Source: Kangiella koreensis DSM 16069
Lineage (GTDB): Bacteria > Pseudomonadota > Gammaproteobacteria > Enterobacterales > Kangiellaceae
Reading direction: 5' to 3'
DNA length: 64,000 nucleotides
Assembly (NCBI RefSeq): GCF_000024085.1
Contig: NC_013166.1
Location: forward strand, 868,001 to 932,000
Each line of letters begins with the position of its first letter. Positions within the stretch are counted from its first letter, which is position 1. The position numbers and the translations under genes are program-made. The notes under the pieces are model-generated. The model was not told where the DNA came from. It made no database searches and saw nothing but the letters and a program-made list of their open reading frames with translations. Shown one piece after another: positions 8,780-18,002 of this stretch.

Positions 8780-9148
8780 TCAAGGATAAAGCAGGGCTAA
8801 AACCTTGCGCCCGTCGCTGGCTAGAATAGTGAATGTTCGACAGGCCGCATCAGTTGCCATCACTTCCAGCGGAGTTCCCATCATTTGCGCTTGCTCCAAA
8901 AGATCCCAAGATGGAAACTGCTGATTTTTGCCGGTGCCTAAAATTACCACTTCATAATCGCTAATCTTTAGCTCTTCCAGTAACTCTTTATTAAGTTCGC
9001 TTGAATCCACCGGTAGTACATTCTCACGCAACACATCGAGCCCTACAACAATTGGGTCCTGATATGTCGCATCATTGATCATAATAGAGCCTGGGCTATA
9101 AGAGCGTATCTTGTAGCTCCCAGTGTTATTATCCAGCGAAAGATCCAT
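8780..9148 (-). CDS. Mth938-like (DUF498) domain protein
   Basis: 122 residues, a complete single-domain Mth938/DUF498 protein. Features are an N-terminal strand-rich part (YKIRSYSPGSIMINDATYQD), VVILGTGKNQQFP, and the terminal GTPLEVMATDAACRTFTIL segment. The family is widespread and structurally known, but its biochemical role in bacteria is not established. It is divergent from recJ, a frequent arrangement. ATG 9148 starts close to the recJ promoter region. Confidence 0.85.
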   Translation of the reverse strand: MDLSLDNNTGSYKIRSYSPGSIMINDATYQDPIVVGLDVLRENVLPVDSSELNKELLEELKISDYEVVILGTGKNQQFPSWDLLEQAQMMGTPLEVMATDAACRTFTILASDGRKVLALLYP

Positions 9149-9178
9149 GGGTGGTTTTCATCTATTGGAAGGAATCCC

Positions 9179-9184
9179 TATAAT
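9179..9184 (+). promoter_or_regulatory. Candidate -10 box for recJ
   Basis: A perfect TATAAT at 9179-9184 in the 91-base divergent gap. The best -35-like match, TTTTCA at 9155-9160, is poor, so only the -10 is proposed. Confidence 0.4.
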
Positions 9185-9239
9185 AGCAACTCATTGAACG
9201 CTGGATCAAAGTGTGAATTCGACAATTAACGATGACTCT

Positions 9240-10967
9240 ATGAAAAAAATAATTCGACAGCGGCAGCCACAAGAAAGCACTAGCCCTTTGACCACTAGTT
9301 CTGTCTTGAATCGAATCTATTCCAATCGCGGAATACAAGACGCTGCTGAGCTTGATTATAACCTGAGCCAACTCCTTCCTTATCATGATCTGAAGGGGAT
9401 TGATGTGGCTGTGGAGCTATTAGTCGAAGCTATTACTGAGCAAAGGCGCATATTGATTGTCGGGGATTTTGATGCTGATGGTGCAACCAGCAGTGCTTTG
9501 ACCAAACTGGTATTGACTGACTTCGGGGCAAAGTATGTGGAATTCCTGGTGCCGAACCGATTTGAGTTTGGTTATGGTCTATCGCCTGAGTTAGTTGAGG
9601 TCGCCAAGGAGTTAAATCCAGATTTGATTGTTACAGTAGATAATGGGATTTCCAGTATTGCTGGGGTGAAAGCGGCACAAGAGGCCGGCATTAAGGTACT
9701 TATTACAGATCATCACTTGGCAGGTGATGAATTGCCGCAAGCGGATGCCATTGTGAACCCCAATCAGCCGGGAGACACTTTTCCTAGCAAAAATATGGCC
9801 GGTGTAGGTGTTGTATTTTATGTCTTGCTGGCATTGCGTGCTCGTTTACGCGATATCAACTGGTTTACAACACAAGCTATCGAAGAACCGAATTTGGCGC
9901 ACAACCTTGACATAGTGGCGCTGGGAACTGTTGCTGACGTGGTGCCACTTGATAGCAATAATCGTTTGCTGGTGCATCATGGCTTGCGATTAATTCGAGC
10001 TGGTCGCTGCCGACCTGGTATCAGTGCTTTATTGCAATTAGCAAAACGACAACTGCACAAAGTGACAGCCACCGATTTAGGGTTTGCGGTAGGCCCTCGG
10101 CTTAATGCAGCCGGAAGATTAGATGATATGTCGATTGGCATTGAGTGTTTGTTGGCAGACGACAGCAAAACAGCAAAAGAGTTAGCGGATACGTTGCATA
10201 GCTTAAACAGCGACAGGCAGCAAGTTGAACAGGAGATGCAGGATGAAGCGCTCTCTAAGTTGGAAGAGGTTGACTGGCATGCTGGAGAGTTTGCACATTC
10301 GGTATGTTTATATGAGCCACATTGGCATCAAGGTGTTGTGGGGTTGTTAGCCTCGCGAATTAAAGAGAAAGTGAACAAACCTTGTATCGTTTTTGCCAAT
10401 GCTGATGAAACTAGCATTAAAGGTTCGGCCCGCTCGGTGAAGGAGGTTCACATACGTGATGCTTTAGCGCTGGTAGATAGTCGTCACCCCCAGTTAATAG
10501 AAAAGTTTGGCGGGCATGCTATGGCTGCAGGCTTATCATTGGCTCTGGATAAATTAGAACAGTTTCAGCAAGCTTTTGAGAAAGCGGTGACTGATGTGTT
10601 GGGAGGAAGAGCGATAGAGGATGTCATCGAGACCGATGGCGAGCTGATGCCACAAGAGCTGACCATCGAGACTGCCGTAGAGTTAACTCAGGCAGGTCCA
10701 TTCGGACAAGGATTTCCAGAGCCAGCATTTGATGGTGAGTTTGAAGTCTTGAATCATCGGATTGTTGGTGAGAACCATTTGAAATTGACCTTGCAAAAAT
10801 ACGGCCAGCAAGATCCAATCCAAGCGATTGCTTTTAGAATCGATGTGGAAGACTGGTTGTCACAGCCCGCACAAAAAATACGAGCTGTGTATAAGCCTGA
10901 CATTAATGATTATTATAATGTTCCCGAGTTGCAGCTCATGATTCAATATTTTGAGCGTTTAGCTTGA
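9240..10967 (+). CDS. recJ: Single-stranded-DNA 5'-3' exonuclease RecJ
   Basis: 575 residues from ATG 9240. DHH-family, Mn/Mg-dependent exonuclease used in RecF recombination, mismatch and base-excision repair. Motifs: DFDADGATSSAL (motif I), TVDNGISS, ITDHHLAGDELP (DHH), ALGTVADVVPL, GPRLNAAGRLDDM, and in DHHA1 GVVGLLASRIKEK with KFGGHAMAAGLSL. A GTG at 9213 would add nine residues; ATG 9240 gives the family-like MKKIIRQRQ start, but neither has a good ribosome site, so the start is uncertain. Confidence 0.94.
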   Translation: MKKIIRQRQPQESTSPLTTSSVLNRIYSNRGIQDAAELDYNLSQLLPYHDLKGIDVAVELLVEAITEQRRILIVGDFDADGATSSALTKLVLTDFGAKYVEFLVPNRFEFGYGLSPELVEVAKELNPDLIVTVDNGISSIAGVKAAQEAGIKVLITDHHLAGDELPQADAIVNPNQPGDTFPSKNMAGVGVVFYVLLALRARLRDINWFTTQAIEEPNLAHNLDIVALGTVADVVPLDSNNRLLVHHGLRLIRAGRCRPGISALLQLAKRQLHKVTATDLGFAVGPRLNAAGRLDDMSIGIECLLADDSKTAKELADTLHSLNSDRQQVEQEMQDEALSKLEEVDWHAGEFAHSVCLYEPHWHQGVVGLLASRIKEKVNKPCIVFANADETSIKGSARSVKEVHIRDALALVDSRHPQLIEKFGGHAMAAGLSLALDKLEQFQQAFEKAVTDVLGGRAIEDVIETDGELMPQELTIETAVELTQAGPFGQGFPEPAFDGEFEVLNHRIVGENHLKLTLQKYGQQDPIQAIAFRIDVEDWLSQPAQKIRAVYKPDINDYYNVPELQLMIQYFERLA

Positions 10968-11001
10968 GTCTGATATGCCGCTAAATAGAAGCTGACTTTT
11001 A

Positions 11002-11412
11002 TCAGGACTCTCGCTCAGGGATTGCTGCGTCGCAAGCTTCGGCATCTCCGGTCCAGTTAGACGCCACTACACGGCCTTCCTGGTTATAACCCACCTGCAC
11101 CCGACAGTGAACTTCTTTACGACCGCCAAACAGAGTAGTGCCAATGCTGCCAAAGAAGTTACCACCAAAGCCACCCACTCCGACCCGCATAGAGGGCTTA
11201 TTTTTGATATCTCTGGTATTCCATTCCGCATAAGTTAAATCATTAACTTGTTGCTCACCTGTTGGTAGTCCCCAGGTTTGAATAATCGTTTCAATATTTG
11301 CGCCTTGCCAGGCAGTTAGCTTGCTATCAACTTCTGCAGGTTGAACGGTACTACAGGCGGATAAACTTAACATGGCAAATCCTGCCAATACGAGTGAAGT
11401 TTGCTTATTCAT
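11002..11412 (-). CDS. Small lipoprotein, unknown function
   Basis: 136 residues. The signal peptide MNKQTSLVLAGFAMLSLSAC ends in lipobox LSAC, so the mature protein begins at Cys20, followed by Ser, compatible with outer-membrane sorting. The mature part has a helix (DSKLTAWQGANIETIIQTWG), a Gly/Phe-rich stretch (VGGFGGNFFGSIGTTLFGG) and two further cysteines (VHCRVQVGY, DAEACDAA). The WG..P and C-terminal pattern recall small SmpA/OmlA-like lipoproteins, but the match is not strong. Convergent with recJ, divergent from mscS. Confidence 0.8.
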   Translation of the reverse strand: MNKQTSLVLAGFAMLSLSACSTVQPAEVDSKLTAWQGANIETIIQTWGLPTGEQQVNDLTYAEWNTRDIKNKPSMRVGVGGFGGNFFGSIGTTLFGGRKEVHCRVQVGYNQEGRVVASNWTGDAEACDAAIPERES

Positions 11413-11600
11413 ATACTGTCCTTAATGGTTCGCAGTGTTGGTTAATTTTTGCACGTCACTAACAGTGATACTAGTAATAGTCTGAACTTTTGCTGAATTC
11501 GTGATACTTATGTAAAATTTTTACCTTAAGTTAGAATCTATTCATGGACTTCTATAGAATGTATCGCAGTCATTAATAATTTTGAAATCAAGAGGTTAAC

Positions 11601-12440
11601 ATGCAATTACCCGTGGACACAGAGCAGCTGACCAGTTTTGCTCAAAGCAGTTGGCAAGTGATGCTAGATTATGCACCTAAAGTGATATCAGCGCTGGTAG
11701 TGCTGGTCATTGGTTTGATCATTATTCGTATGATCGTCAATGCTGTTCGTAAAGGCTTTCAAAAGAAAAACTTCGATGTGACGTTGCAACGTTTCCTGGT
11801 TAGCTTGATAAGTATTTTGCTCAAAGCTGCGCTGGTCATCACTGTTATTGGTATGCTTGGCATACAAATGACGACCTTTGTAGCCATGTTAGGTGCAGCC
11901 GGTTTAGCGATTGGTTTGGCTCTGTCAGGAACCTTGCAGAACTTCGCCGGTGGTGTAATCCTTTTGATTTTACGTCCATACAGAGTGGGCGACTTTGTTG
12001 AAATGCAGGGGCACTCAGGAACAGTCAAAGAGATTCAGATTTTTAACACCATTTTGACTACTCCGGATAATAAAACCATTATTATCCCTAATTCACCAAT
12101 TTCTACAGGCTCTATGATTAACTACAGCACGCAGCCGAAACGCCGTGTTGATTTCACCATTGGCATTGGCTATGACGATGATATTGATACTGCGCGTAAT
12201 GTGATTCTTGCTGTTATTGATAAAGACGACCGCATTCATAAAGATCCCGAGCCATTTATAGCGGTATCTGCTCTAGCTGATAGCTCAGTTAATTTTGTAT
12301 TAAGAGTTTGGGCTGATAGTGGCGATTACTGGGGCGTATATTTTGAAAACTTGGAAGCTATCAAAAAGGCGTTAGATGCCAATAACATCAGTATTCCCTA
12401 TCCTCAGCGAGATGTGCACTTACATACTGTTGAAAAATAG
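11601..12440 (+). CDS. mscS: Small-conductance mechanosensitive channel MscS
   Basis: 279 residues, close to E. coli MscS (286). Opens on membrane tension to release solutes in hypo-osmotic shock. Three N-terminal membrane helices are visible: about 25-45, 60-85 and the pore-lining TM3 near 95-125 with its Ala/Gly pattern (AMLGAAGLAIGLALSGTLQN). Then come FAGGVILLILRPYRVGDFVE, the beta domain (IFNTILTTPDNKTIIIPN) and the C-terminal alpha/beta domain ending in IPYPQRDVH. Start ATG follows AAGAGG. Monocistronic with its own terminator. Confidence 0.95.
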   Translation: MQLPVDTEQLTSFAQSSWQVMLDYAPKVISALVVLVIGLIIIRMIVNAVRKGFQKKNFDVTLQRFLVSLISILLKAALVITVIGMLGIQMTTFVAMLGAAGLAIGLALSGTLQNFAGGVILLILRPYRVGDFVEMQGHSGTVKEIQIFNTILTTPDNKTIIIPNSPISTGSMINYSTQPKRRVDFTIGIGYDDDIDTARNVILAVIDKDDRIHKDPEPFIAVSALADSSVNFVLRVWADSGDYWGVYFENLEAIKKALDANNISIPYPQRDVHLHTVEK

Positions 12441-12457
12441 ACCATTTTTTGAATATC

Positions 12458-12482
12458 AAAGGCGTCTTAGGACGCCTTTTTT
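12458..12482 (+). terminator. Intrinsic terminator after mscS
   Basis: AAAGGCGTC (12458-12466), loop TTAG, GACGCCTTT (12471-12479) and a run of T to 12482. Confidence 0.9.
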
Positions 12483-12611
12483 AATGCGATGAAGGTAATC
12501 TCATGGAAAAGAGGGTGCCAATAACGGCTAGAAACTGTACAATTAGCGCCCAATTTTTATCGGGTAGAGTTGTCTTTCTCTGCCGAAGTTTGTGATACGA
12601 GTCAGGTGGTT

Positions 12612-13955
12612 ATGCAAGTACATTTAAGCGCGTTAGGGTGTCGATTGAATGAAGCGGAGCTTCAAAACTGGGCGAATTCTTTCCAGCGTTTGGGCTTGTC
12701 TTTGACCTCTGAGGTAGATGCTGCGGATTTGATTGTATTGAATACTTGCGCAGTAACTGCTGAGGCTGCCCGTAAATCTCGCCAAACAGTACGCCGTTTC
12801 CACCGCGCCAATCCACAAGCTCGTAAGGTTGTCACAGGTTGTTATGCTTCATTAGAACCTGAAGAAGTTGCTCAGATTATGGGTGTTGATCTGGTGGTTG
12901 TGAATGAAGACAAAGATGCCTTGGTAGAACAAGCTAAGCAACTTCTTGATATTCCTGCGATGCCAGAGTTTGCTACTGAGCCAGGCGAAAGTGCCTTATT
13001 TGCGCGTAATCGCGAGCGCGCCTTTATTAAAATTCAAGACGGCTGTCGCTATCGTTGCACCTACTGCATCGTGACAGTAGCGCGCGGTGAAGAGCGTAGT
13101 CGAACCATTCAAGATTTAGTAGATGAAGTGAATCAGTTGCACGCTGAAGGAGTGCAGGAAATTGTCCTAGCAGGTGTACACGTTGGTGGTTATGGCTCTG
13201 ATATAGACTCAAGTTTATATGAATTAGTGGAAACCATATTGCGTGACACCGATATGCCACGCATTCGCTTTGCTTCGGTTGAGCCATGGGATTTAGGGGA
13301 GAACTTTTTTGAGTTGTTCGCTAACCCTCGATTAATGCCACACATGCACCTTCCCATTCAAAGTGGAGCCGACACCGTCTTAAGACGTATGTCTCGCCGT
13401 TGCAAAACCTCCTCTTTTAGCGAGCTTGTGAACCAAGCAAAAACGCAGGTTGCAGGATTTAACGTGACTACCGATGTGATTGTCGGCTTCCCCGGCGAAA
13501 CTGACGAAGAGTTTGAGTTAACCATGCAGTATATCGAAGAGGTAGGCTTCGGGCATATTCACATTTTTACCTATTCCGACCGTGAAGGGACCAAAGCTGC
13601 CCGACTACCGGGAAAAATCACTAAGGAGATCAAGAAAGAACGTAGCCATCGACTGCATGAATTAGCGGCTAGACTAAAAGTTGCAGAGTTAGAGCGTCAG
13701 GTGGGTTTAATCGTTCCAGTGCTTTGGGAGAGCTCTAATCAATACACCGAAGAGGGCAATCAACGCTACTTTGGCTATACGCCTAACTATCATAAAATTG
13801 CCACAGAAATTCCTCCAGGTTTGAGTCCTGAAAGAACCATTCTTAATACAAAAATAGAAAGTGTTGATGCTGAACATGGCTATTTGAATGGGCTAATTAT
13901 TGATGAGATTCCTCGGCAGGAGTCGCCGGTTATTCAAGTTAGAACGATCGGGTAG
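12612..13955 (+). CDS. mtaB: tRNA t6A37 methylthiotransferase MtaB
   Basis: 447 residues from ATG 12612. Radical-SAM enzyme converting t6A to ms2t6A at tRNA position 37. The UPF0004 N-terminal domain with cluster cysteines (ALGCRLNEAE, LNTCAVTAEA, VVTGCYASLEP) is followed by the radical-SAM motif CRYRCTYC in IKIQDGCRYRCTYCIVTVAR, then DVIVGFPGETDEEF. A C-terminal TRAM-like segment is weak. The subfamily MtaB (YqeV type) rather than MiaB or RimO is suggested by QVHLSALGCRLNEAE and VLAGVHVGGYG. An upstream TTG (12570) would add 14 residues; AGGTGG before 12612 favours the ATG. Confidence 0.9.
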   Translation: MQVHLSALGCRLNEAELQNWANSFQRLGLSLTSEVDAADLIVLNTCAVTAEAARKSRQTVRRFHRANPQARKVVTGCYASLEPEEVAQIMGVDLVVVNEDKDALVEQAKQLLDIPAMPEFATEPGESALFARNRERAFIKIQDGCRYRCTYCIVTVARGEERSRTIQDLVDEVNQLHAEGVQEIVLAGVHVGGYGSDIDSSLYELVETILRDTDMPRIRFASVEPWDLGENFFELFANPRLMPHMHLPIQSGADTVLRRMSRRCKTSSFSELVNQAKTQVAGFNVTTDVIVGFPGETDEEFELTMQYIEEVGFGHIHIFTYSDREGTKAARLPGKITKEIKKERSHRLHELAARLKVAELERQVGLIVPVLWESSNQYTEEGNQRYFGYTPNYHKIATEIPPGLSPERTILNTKIESVDAEHGYLNGLIIDEIPRQESPVIQVRTIG

Positions 13956-13975
13956 ATTGTGTGGTTAATGGCATG

Positions 13976-14004
13976 AAAAAAGGGCTGGTTTCAGCCCTTT
14001 TTTT
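13976..14004. terminator. Bidirectional intrinsic terminator between mtaB and the hybrid kinase
   Basis: AAAAAAGGGCTG (13976-13987), loop GTTT, CAGCCCTTTTTT from 13992. A-run and T-run on opposite sides suit both converging genes. Confidence 0.9.
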
Positions 14005-14017
14005 GTATCTGTTATGC

Positions 14018-16870
14018 TTAATTATCTGCTGTTTCGGGTTCTTCGGGGTTCAAAAAACGCTCTGCTTCTTTATTGATGATTTCTAGTTCGGCCAGTAGTT
14101 CCCCGTGTAACTCTTCCAGTTTGTTGTATTGCTGTTTCTTCAGTCGGGTTTCATAAACATTGCTGAGGTGTTTGAGTTTTGGGGTTCCAACATAACAGCT
14201 TGCTCCGTGTAGTTTATGAACATGTTGCAAGAGTTGATCAAAGTCTTGGGATTGGTAAGCAGCATGGATATTGCGACCAGTTTCAAAGTTTGAATCTACC
14301 AACATTTTTAGCATATCGATTGCCAGCTGCTCATTGTTGTTGGCCAATTTTAAACTTAAACTCCAATCCAATGTTTGGTCCTGTTCTGCTTCGTCTAGCT
14401 TCCTTTCTTCCGGCTCGGTTGGAGTGAGGTCGGAAGCAGCTTGAGTCCATTTGAGCAACAAGTTAATTAAAGCCTGCTCGGAAACGGGTTTGGTCATGTA
14501 GTCATCCATTCCAGCTTCAAGTAGTTGCTCGCGTTCGCTGGCCATTGCATGTGCAGTTAAAGCTATGATTGGAGTATTCAGGTTTGTGCGATTGGCTCGG
14601 ATTGTGCGGGTGGCTTCAAGTCCGTCCATTTCCGGCATCTGAATATCCATTAAGATAGCGTCGTAAACTTTGTTTTTACTGAGTGATACTGCCTGCATAC
14701 CACTTTCAGCAGCATCAACTTTAATATTTAGATCCTGGAGCAGAGTAGTCACCAGGCGCAAATTCGCAGGGTTATCATCAACTGCTAATACATAAATATT
14801 TTTCAGTAAGCTGGCATCGCCAATTACAGTTGGAGCAGGCTCTTTACCAGAAGCAGCAAGTGGTGTTTTCAGTAGTTCAATCAATGAATTATACAATGCG
14901 CGATGGGTGACCGGTTTGGTCATGGCACGACTGACGCCAATCGAGTGCAGGTGTTCAAGGAAGTCAGCGTTTCCAGCCGTGCTAAAGGTAATGACCGGGC
15001 AAAGTAGCTGAGTTTGAGCCTTATTACAGATGTACTCAAGTTGTTGTTGGCGACGGCGGAAGCGCTGACCACCAATGACTATAAGCTCAATACTTTTGCC
15101 ACTTTGGCTGTATAGATCAATTTCTGTCATCAGGTCATCAATCTTATCGAAAGAGCGCACCAACATGCTCCAGTCTTCAAGAATTTGAGTGATCGACAAT
15201 CGGGTCGAAGGATGAGGGTCGAATACCAGCACTGATTTGTTGGCCAGGAATTCACCTGTCAGGCCATCTTCTGGAAGTGAGTCTGTACGCTCACATTGCA
15301 AAGTAAACCAGAAAGTTGAGCCATCGCCAGCAGTGCTGTTTACACCAATGTTACCACCCATCTTTTCAACCAGTGATTTAGAGATCACCAATCCCAGACC
15401 AGTGCCACCAAACTCGCGCTTAGTTGAACTGTCGGCCTGACTGAATGCTTTAAACAGGTTGCGCTGTTGTTCTTGAGTTAAGCCAATGCCAGAATCTTTA
15501 ACCTGAACTTTAAGTTTAAGCCCTTTTTGATTTTCTGACTCAACTTCGGCATACAGCTCAACACTTCCGGATTTAGTAAACTTAATGGCGTTATTAACGA
15601 GATTGGTAATGATCTGTTTGATTCGAATTGGGTCGCCCAGCAAAGCTTTGGGAACATCGGAGTAAATAAGCGAAACTAGCTCAATGCCTTTCTTATTGGC
15701 GTTGGGTCCTAACATCCTGAATATGTCATCAACACACTCACGAAGGTCAAAGGGGTAACGTTCAAAGGACATTTTACCGGCTTCAATTTTTGAGTAATCG
15801 AGAATGTCATCAATAATTGATAATAAGCTGGTGGCAGAGCGTTTAATATCAAACAGGAAGTCTTTTTGTTTATTGTTTAGTTCGGTTTTCAACAGCAGTT
15901 CAGTGAAGCCAATAACGCCATTCATTGGGGTGCGGATTTCATGGCTCATATTGGCCAAAAATTCAGTCTTGATACGACTGGCTTCTAGCGCCTGGCGACG
16001 TGCAATGTCCAGCTCGAGGTTATTTACTTCTAGGGTTTCTAAGGTTTCACGCAAATCTTCGGTTGCCTGGTCAACAGCCAATTGCATTTCTTCCTGATTG
16101 TGCTCCATATTCTCAGCCATCAGGTTGATACCTTCTTGCAGAGTTAATAGTTCAGCACTGGCTTCAGATTCAAGTCGAGTATCAAGGTGACCGTCTTTGA
16201 TACGGTTAATCCCTTCGACCATCTTTTCAATTGGAGTCGTGACACTCATCGACATTCTGCGGGCGAGGAAGCCACCAATTAAGAGTCCAATGATGGTAAT
16301 GAATAGGGTGGTTAAAATAGTGTTGTAACGACTAATGGCAGAGAACTCGTTGGTCATCATCACTGCAACATAACCTAACAGTTGGGCGTTGGCCTGGCTG
16401 TAATTCTGCCAGGACTCATAATTTTCTGGGAACTTGGAAATGATCGGGGCATAGAACAGTTTGCCATGTTCACTGTCAGAGGTGCGGGCAAATCGCATTA
16501 AGTTATTAGAAGAGCCGGATCTAGCAAGAGAGTAGGGATTGTCAAAACTCATTTCACTAAGCATTTCAGCGGAACCGACTGATGCTAGTACACGATTGTT
16601 TTGGTCATAAATGGCCACTGCCATTAAGTCTTTGTCATTATCGCGTGCTGCTTGCGCCATTTCAGCCAGATTCTTCTCATCCAGGGTGATCAGGCCGTAC
16701 TCACTGGCCAGGGCCAGGTGAGTAGCGATGGTCTTTCCGCGAGCGGATAGGGAATATTTACTGTCGTTGATGTGATTGCTTATGAAGAGAGTTCCTAACA
16801 ACAGGGCAACCAAAATAGTTGGCGTTAACGCCAACGTCATGATCCGTTTACTTATTCCCCACTCTTTCAT
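14018..16870 (-). CDS. barA: BarA/GacS-type hybrid histidine kinase
   Basis: 950 residues. Order: N-terminal membrane helix (about 10-30), periplasmic sensor region to about 185, second helix (TILTTLFITIIGLLIGGFLA), HAMP, HisKA with FLANMSHEIRTPMNGVIGF (phospho-His), HATPase (VNNAIKFT, DSGIGL, GTGLGLVIS), a degenerate receiver (VLVFDPHPSTRLSI), a true receiver (LAVDDNPANLRL, ILMDIQMPEMDG, phospho-Asp) and a C-terminal HPt (HVHKLHGASCYVG). This His-Asp-His relay is the BarA layout, which controls CsrA small RNAs through UvrY/GacA. Position next to rlmD-relA also fits barA. Start abuts the stop of the upstream gene with zero spacing. Confidence 0.92.
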   Translation of the reverse strand: MKEWGISKRIMTLALTPTILVALLLGTLFISNHINDSKYSLSARGKTIATHLALASEYGLITLDEKNLAEMAQAARDNDKDLMAVAIYDQNNRVLASVGSAEMLSEMSFDNPYSLARSGSSNNLMRFARTSDSEHGKLFYAPIISKFPENYESWQNYSQANAQLLGYVAVMMTNEFSAISRYNTILTTLFITIIGLLIGGFLARRMSMSVTTPIEKMVEGINRIKDGHLDTRLESEASAELLTLQEGINLMAENMEHNQEEMQLAVDQATEDLRETLETLEVNNLELDIARRQALEASRIKTEFLANMSHEIRTPMNGVIGFTELLLKTELNNKQKDFLFDIKRSATSLLSIIDDILDYSKIEAGKMSFERYPFDLRECVDDIFRMLGPNANKKGIELVSLIYSDVPKALLGDPIRIKQIITNLVNNAIKFTKSGSVELYAEVESENQKGLKLKVQVKDSGIGLTQEQQRNLFKAFSQADSSTKREFGGTGLGLVISKSLVEKMGGNIGVNSTAGDGSTFWFTLQCERTDSLPEDGLTGEFLANKSVLVFDPHPSTRLSITQILEDWSMLVRSFDKIDDLMTEIDLYSQSGKSIELIVIGGQRFRRRQQQLEYICNKAQTQLLCPVITFSTAGNADFLEHLHSIGVSRAMTKPVTHRALYNSLIELLKTPLAASGKEPAPTVIGDASLLKNIYVLAVDDNPANLRLVTTLLQDLNIKVDAAESGMQAVSLSKNKVYDAILMDIQMPEMDGLEATRTIRANRTNLNTPIIALTAHAMASEREQLLEAGMDDYMTKPVSEQALINLLLKWTQAASDLTPTEPEERKLDEAEQDQTLDWSLSLKLANNNEQLAIDMLKMLVDSNFETGRNIHAAYQSQDFDQLLQHVHKLHGASCYVGTPKLKHLSNVYETRLKKQQYNKLEELHGELLAELEIINKEAERFLNPEEPETADN

Positions 16871-17842
16871 CTATTGTTCCATCTCGTGATATACATTTTC
16901 TAATGTTTCGATCTGACCAATTAACTCACCTAAAGTCAATTCTGAAAAACCGAGTAACTTGGCAATCCGACGATTAGCATCTAACACGAACTTATCTGGA
17001 TATTGATATCGCTCTTTAACTTGATTCTTCTCGATCTGATAAATTAAATCAGCCGTTTGCTCGCCTATTGTATAGGGCTTGCTAAATAATGCCAGCATCG
17101 CGCCTTCCTGCAACATATTCTGCGAGTTTCCTATCACTATCAATCGGTGGCGAAAGCTATTGACCAGCAGGGATTTTCGCGAGCGACCAGGCGGATAAAT
17201 CCTATCAGTATCATGCAGCATAATACGGCAACAGCTGATCAATTGATTAATGGCATCCAGCGTTTTTAATTGCGGATTAACCACTAGTGGTTTGTAGGGT
17301 AAATTAAAGAAGCGAGATAATTGCTGGTAGCGTGTCTTCAGGTAGCTATTTTGGTCACTAAAAAAGGATGCCGTTTGTGCTTGATAAATGTTAAGGCTCT
17401 TAATTAAGGCAAAATAACGAACGAGTGGTTGTTCATGCGTTATGGCATAAAACCCATCATGCGGATTTTGGCGTAGTATTTCGATGCTATCCGCTGTATT
17501 CATCAGAGCAATAATCGGACGATCTGTTTGTACACTCATAACTCGGTCTAGGGCTTCCTGCCCAACAGTAATAATATAATCCGCCTCTGTATTACTTATG
17601 TAGCTCGCCCAATTAGGTTGCTTTTGCCAGAACAGCAGATTTTGCTTGAGTCCAATATCGTATTTATCAAGCAGGTTTTGCTTAAGGCTAAACAGTAGTT
17701 CTTGCTCTTGTGGGCTTGAGTAAGGGCCTAAAACATCCACTGAAATGACCTTGCGTGTAGGGTGTTCAGCCACAGCAAACGGCCCGAGCAATAGCAGGCC
17801 TATAATCAATGACACTGTGTAGAACCACGGCATGTCTTTCAA
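16871..17842 (-). CDS. Periplasmic ABC-type substrate-binding-like protein upstream of barA
   Basis: About 323 residues from TTG 17842 (GGAG eight bases upstream); the longer TTG at 17857 or ATG at 17833 are alternatives. A signal anchor (FYTVSLIIGLLLLGPFAVA) is followed by two alpha/beta lobes: VDVLGPYSSPQEQELLFSLK, ADYIITVGQEALDRVM, RPIIALMN, and ALFSKPYTIGEQTADLIYQI. The pattern resembles the PF04392 ABC_sub_bind family. There is no transporter nearby; the gene is directly fused in transcription to the kinase, so a ligand-sensing partner role is inferred. The end with RIAKLLGFSELTLGELIGQI resembles family C-termini. Confidence 0.7.
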   Translation of the reverse strand: MKDMPWFYTVSLIIGLLLLGPFAVAEHPTRKVISVDVLGPYSSPQEQELLFSLKQNLLDKYDIGLKQNLLFWQKQPNWASYISNTEADYIITVGQEALDRVMSVQTDRPIIALMNTADSIEILRQNPHDGFYAITHEQPLVRYFALIKSLNIYQAQTASFFSDQNSYLKTRYQQLSRFFNLPYKPLVVNPQLKTLDAINQLISCCRIMLHDTDRIYPPGRSRKSLLVNSFRHRLIVIGNSQNMLQEGAMLALFSKPYTIGEQTADLIYQIEKNQVKERYQYPDKFVLDANRRIAKLLGFSELTLGELIGQIETLENVYHEMEQ

Positions 17843-17873
17843 AGGTGATTTCTCCAAGCTTTTTCTGGCAAAG

Positions 17874-17884
17874 TCGTTATAATG
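17874..17884 (+). promoter_or_regulatory. Candidate -10 element (TCGTTATAATG) for the PolB-like exonuclease gene
   Basis: Perfect TATAAT at 17878-17883 in the same TCGT-context as at 1511 and 49937. It would give a leader of about 110 bases. No good -35 is visible. Confidence 0.5.
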
Positions 17885-17908
17885 TGGGGCTTTCGTTGCA
17901 TAATCTAC

Positions 17909-17982
17909 CTTGCCCTATGGATATAGGCAAGTAAAGGCCTTAGGCTCCTAATCCCGAGGTCAGAGAATGGCCAGACTAAGGC
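17909..17982 (+). other. Two hairpins in the leader of the exonuclease gene
   Basis: CTTGCC (17909-17914) pairs with GGCAAG (17926-17931), and GCCTTAG (17937-17943) pairs with CTAAGGC (17976-17982) around a 32-base loop. Both lie in the predicted untranslated leader. No known riboswitch is recognised. Confidence 0.4.
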
Positions 17983-18002
17983 TAAATAAATAGATAGGCA
18001 TT

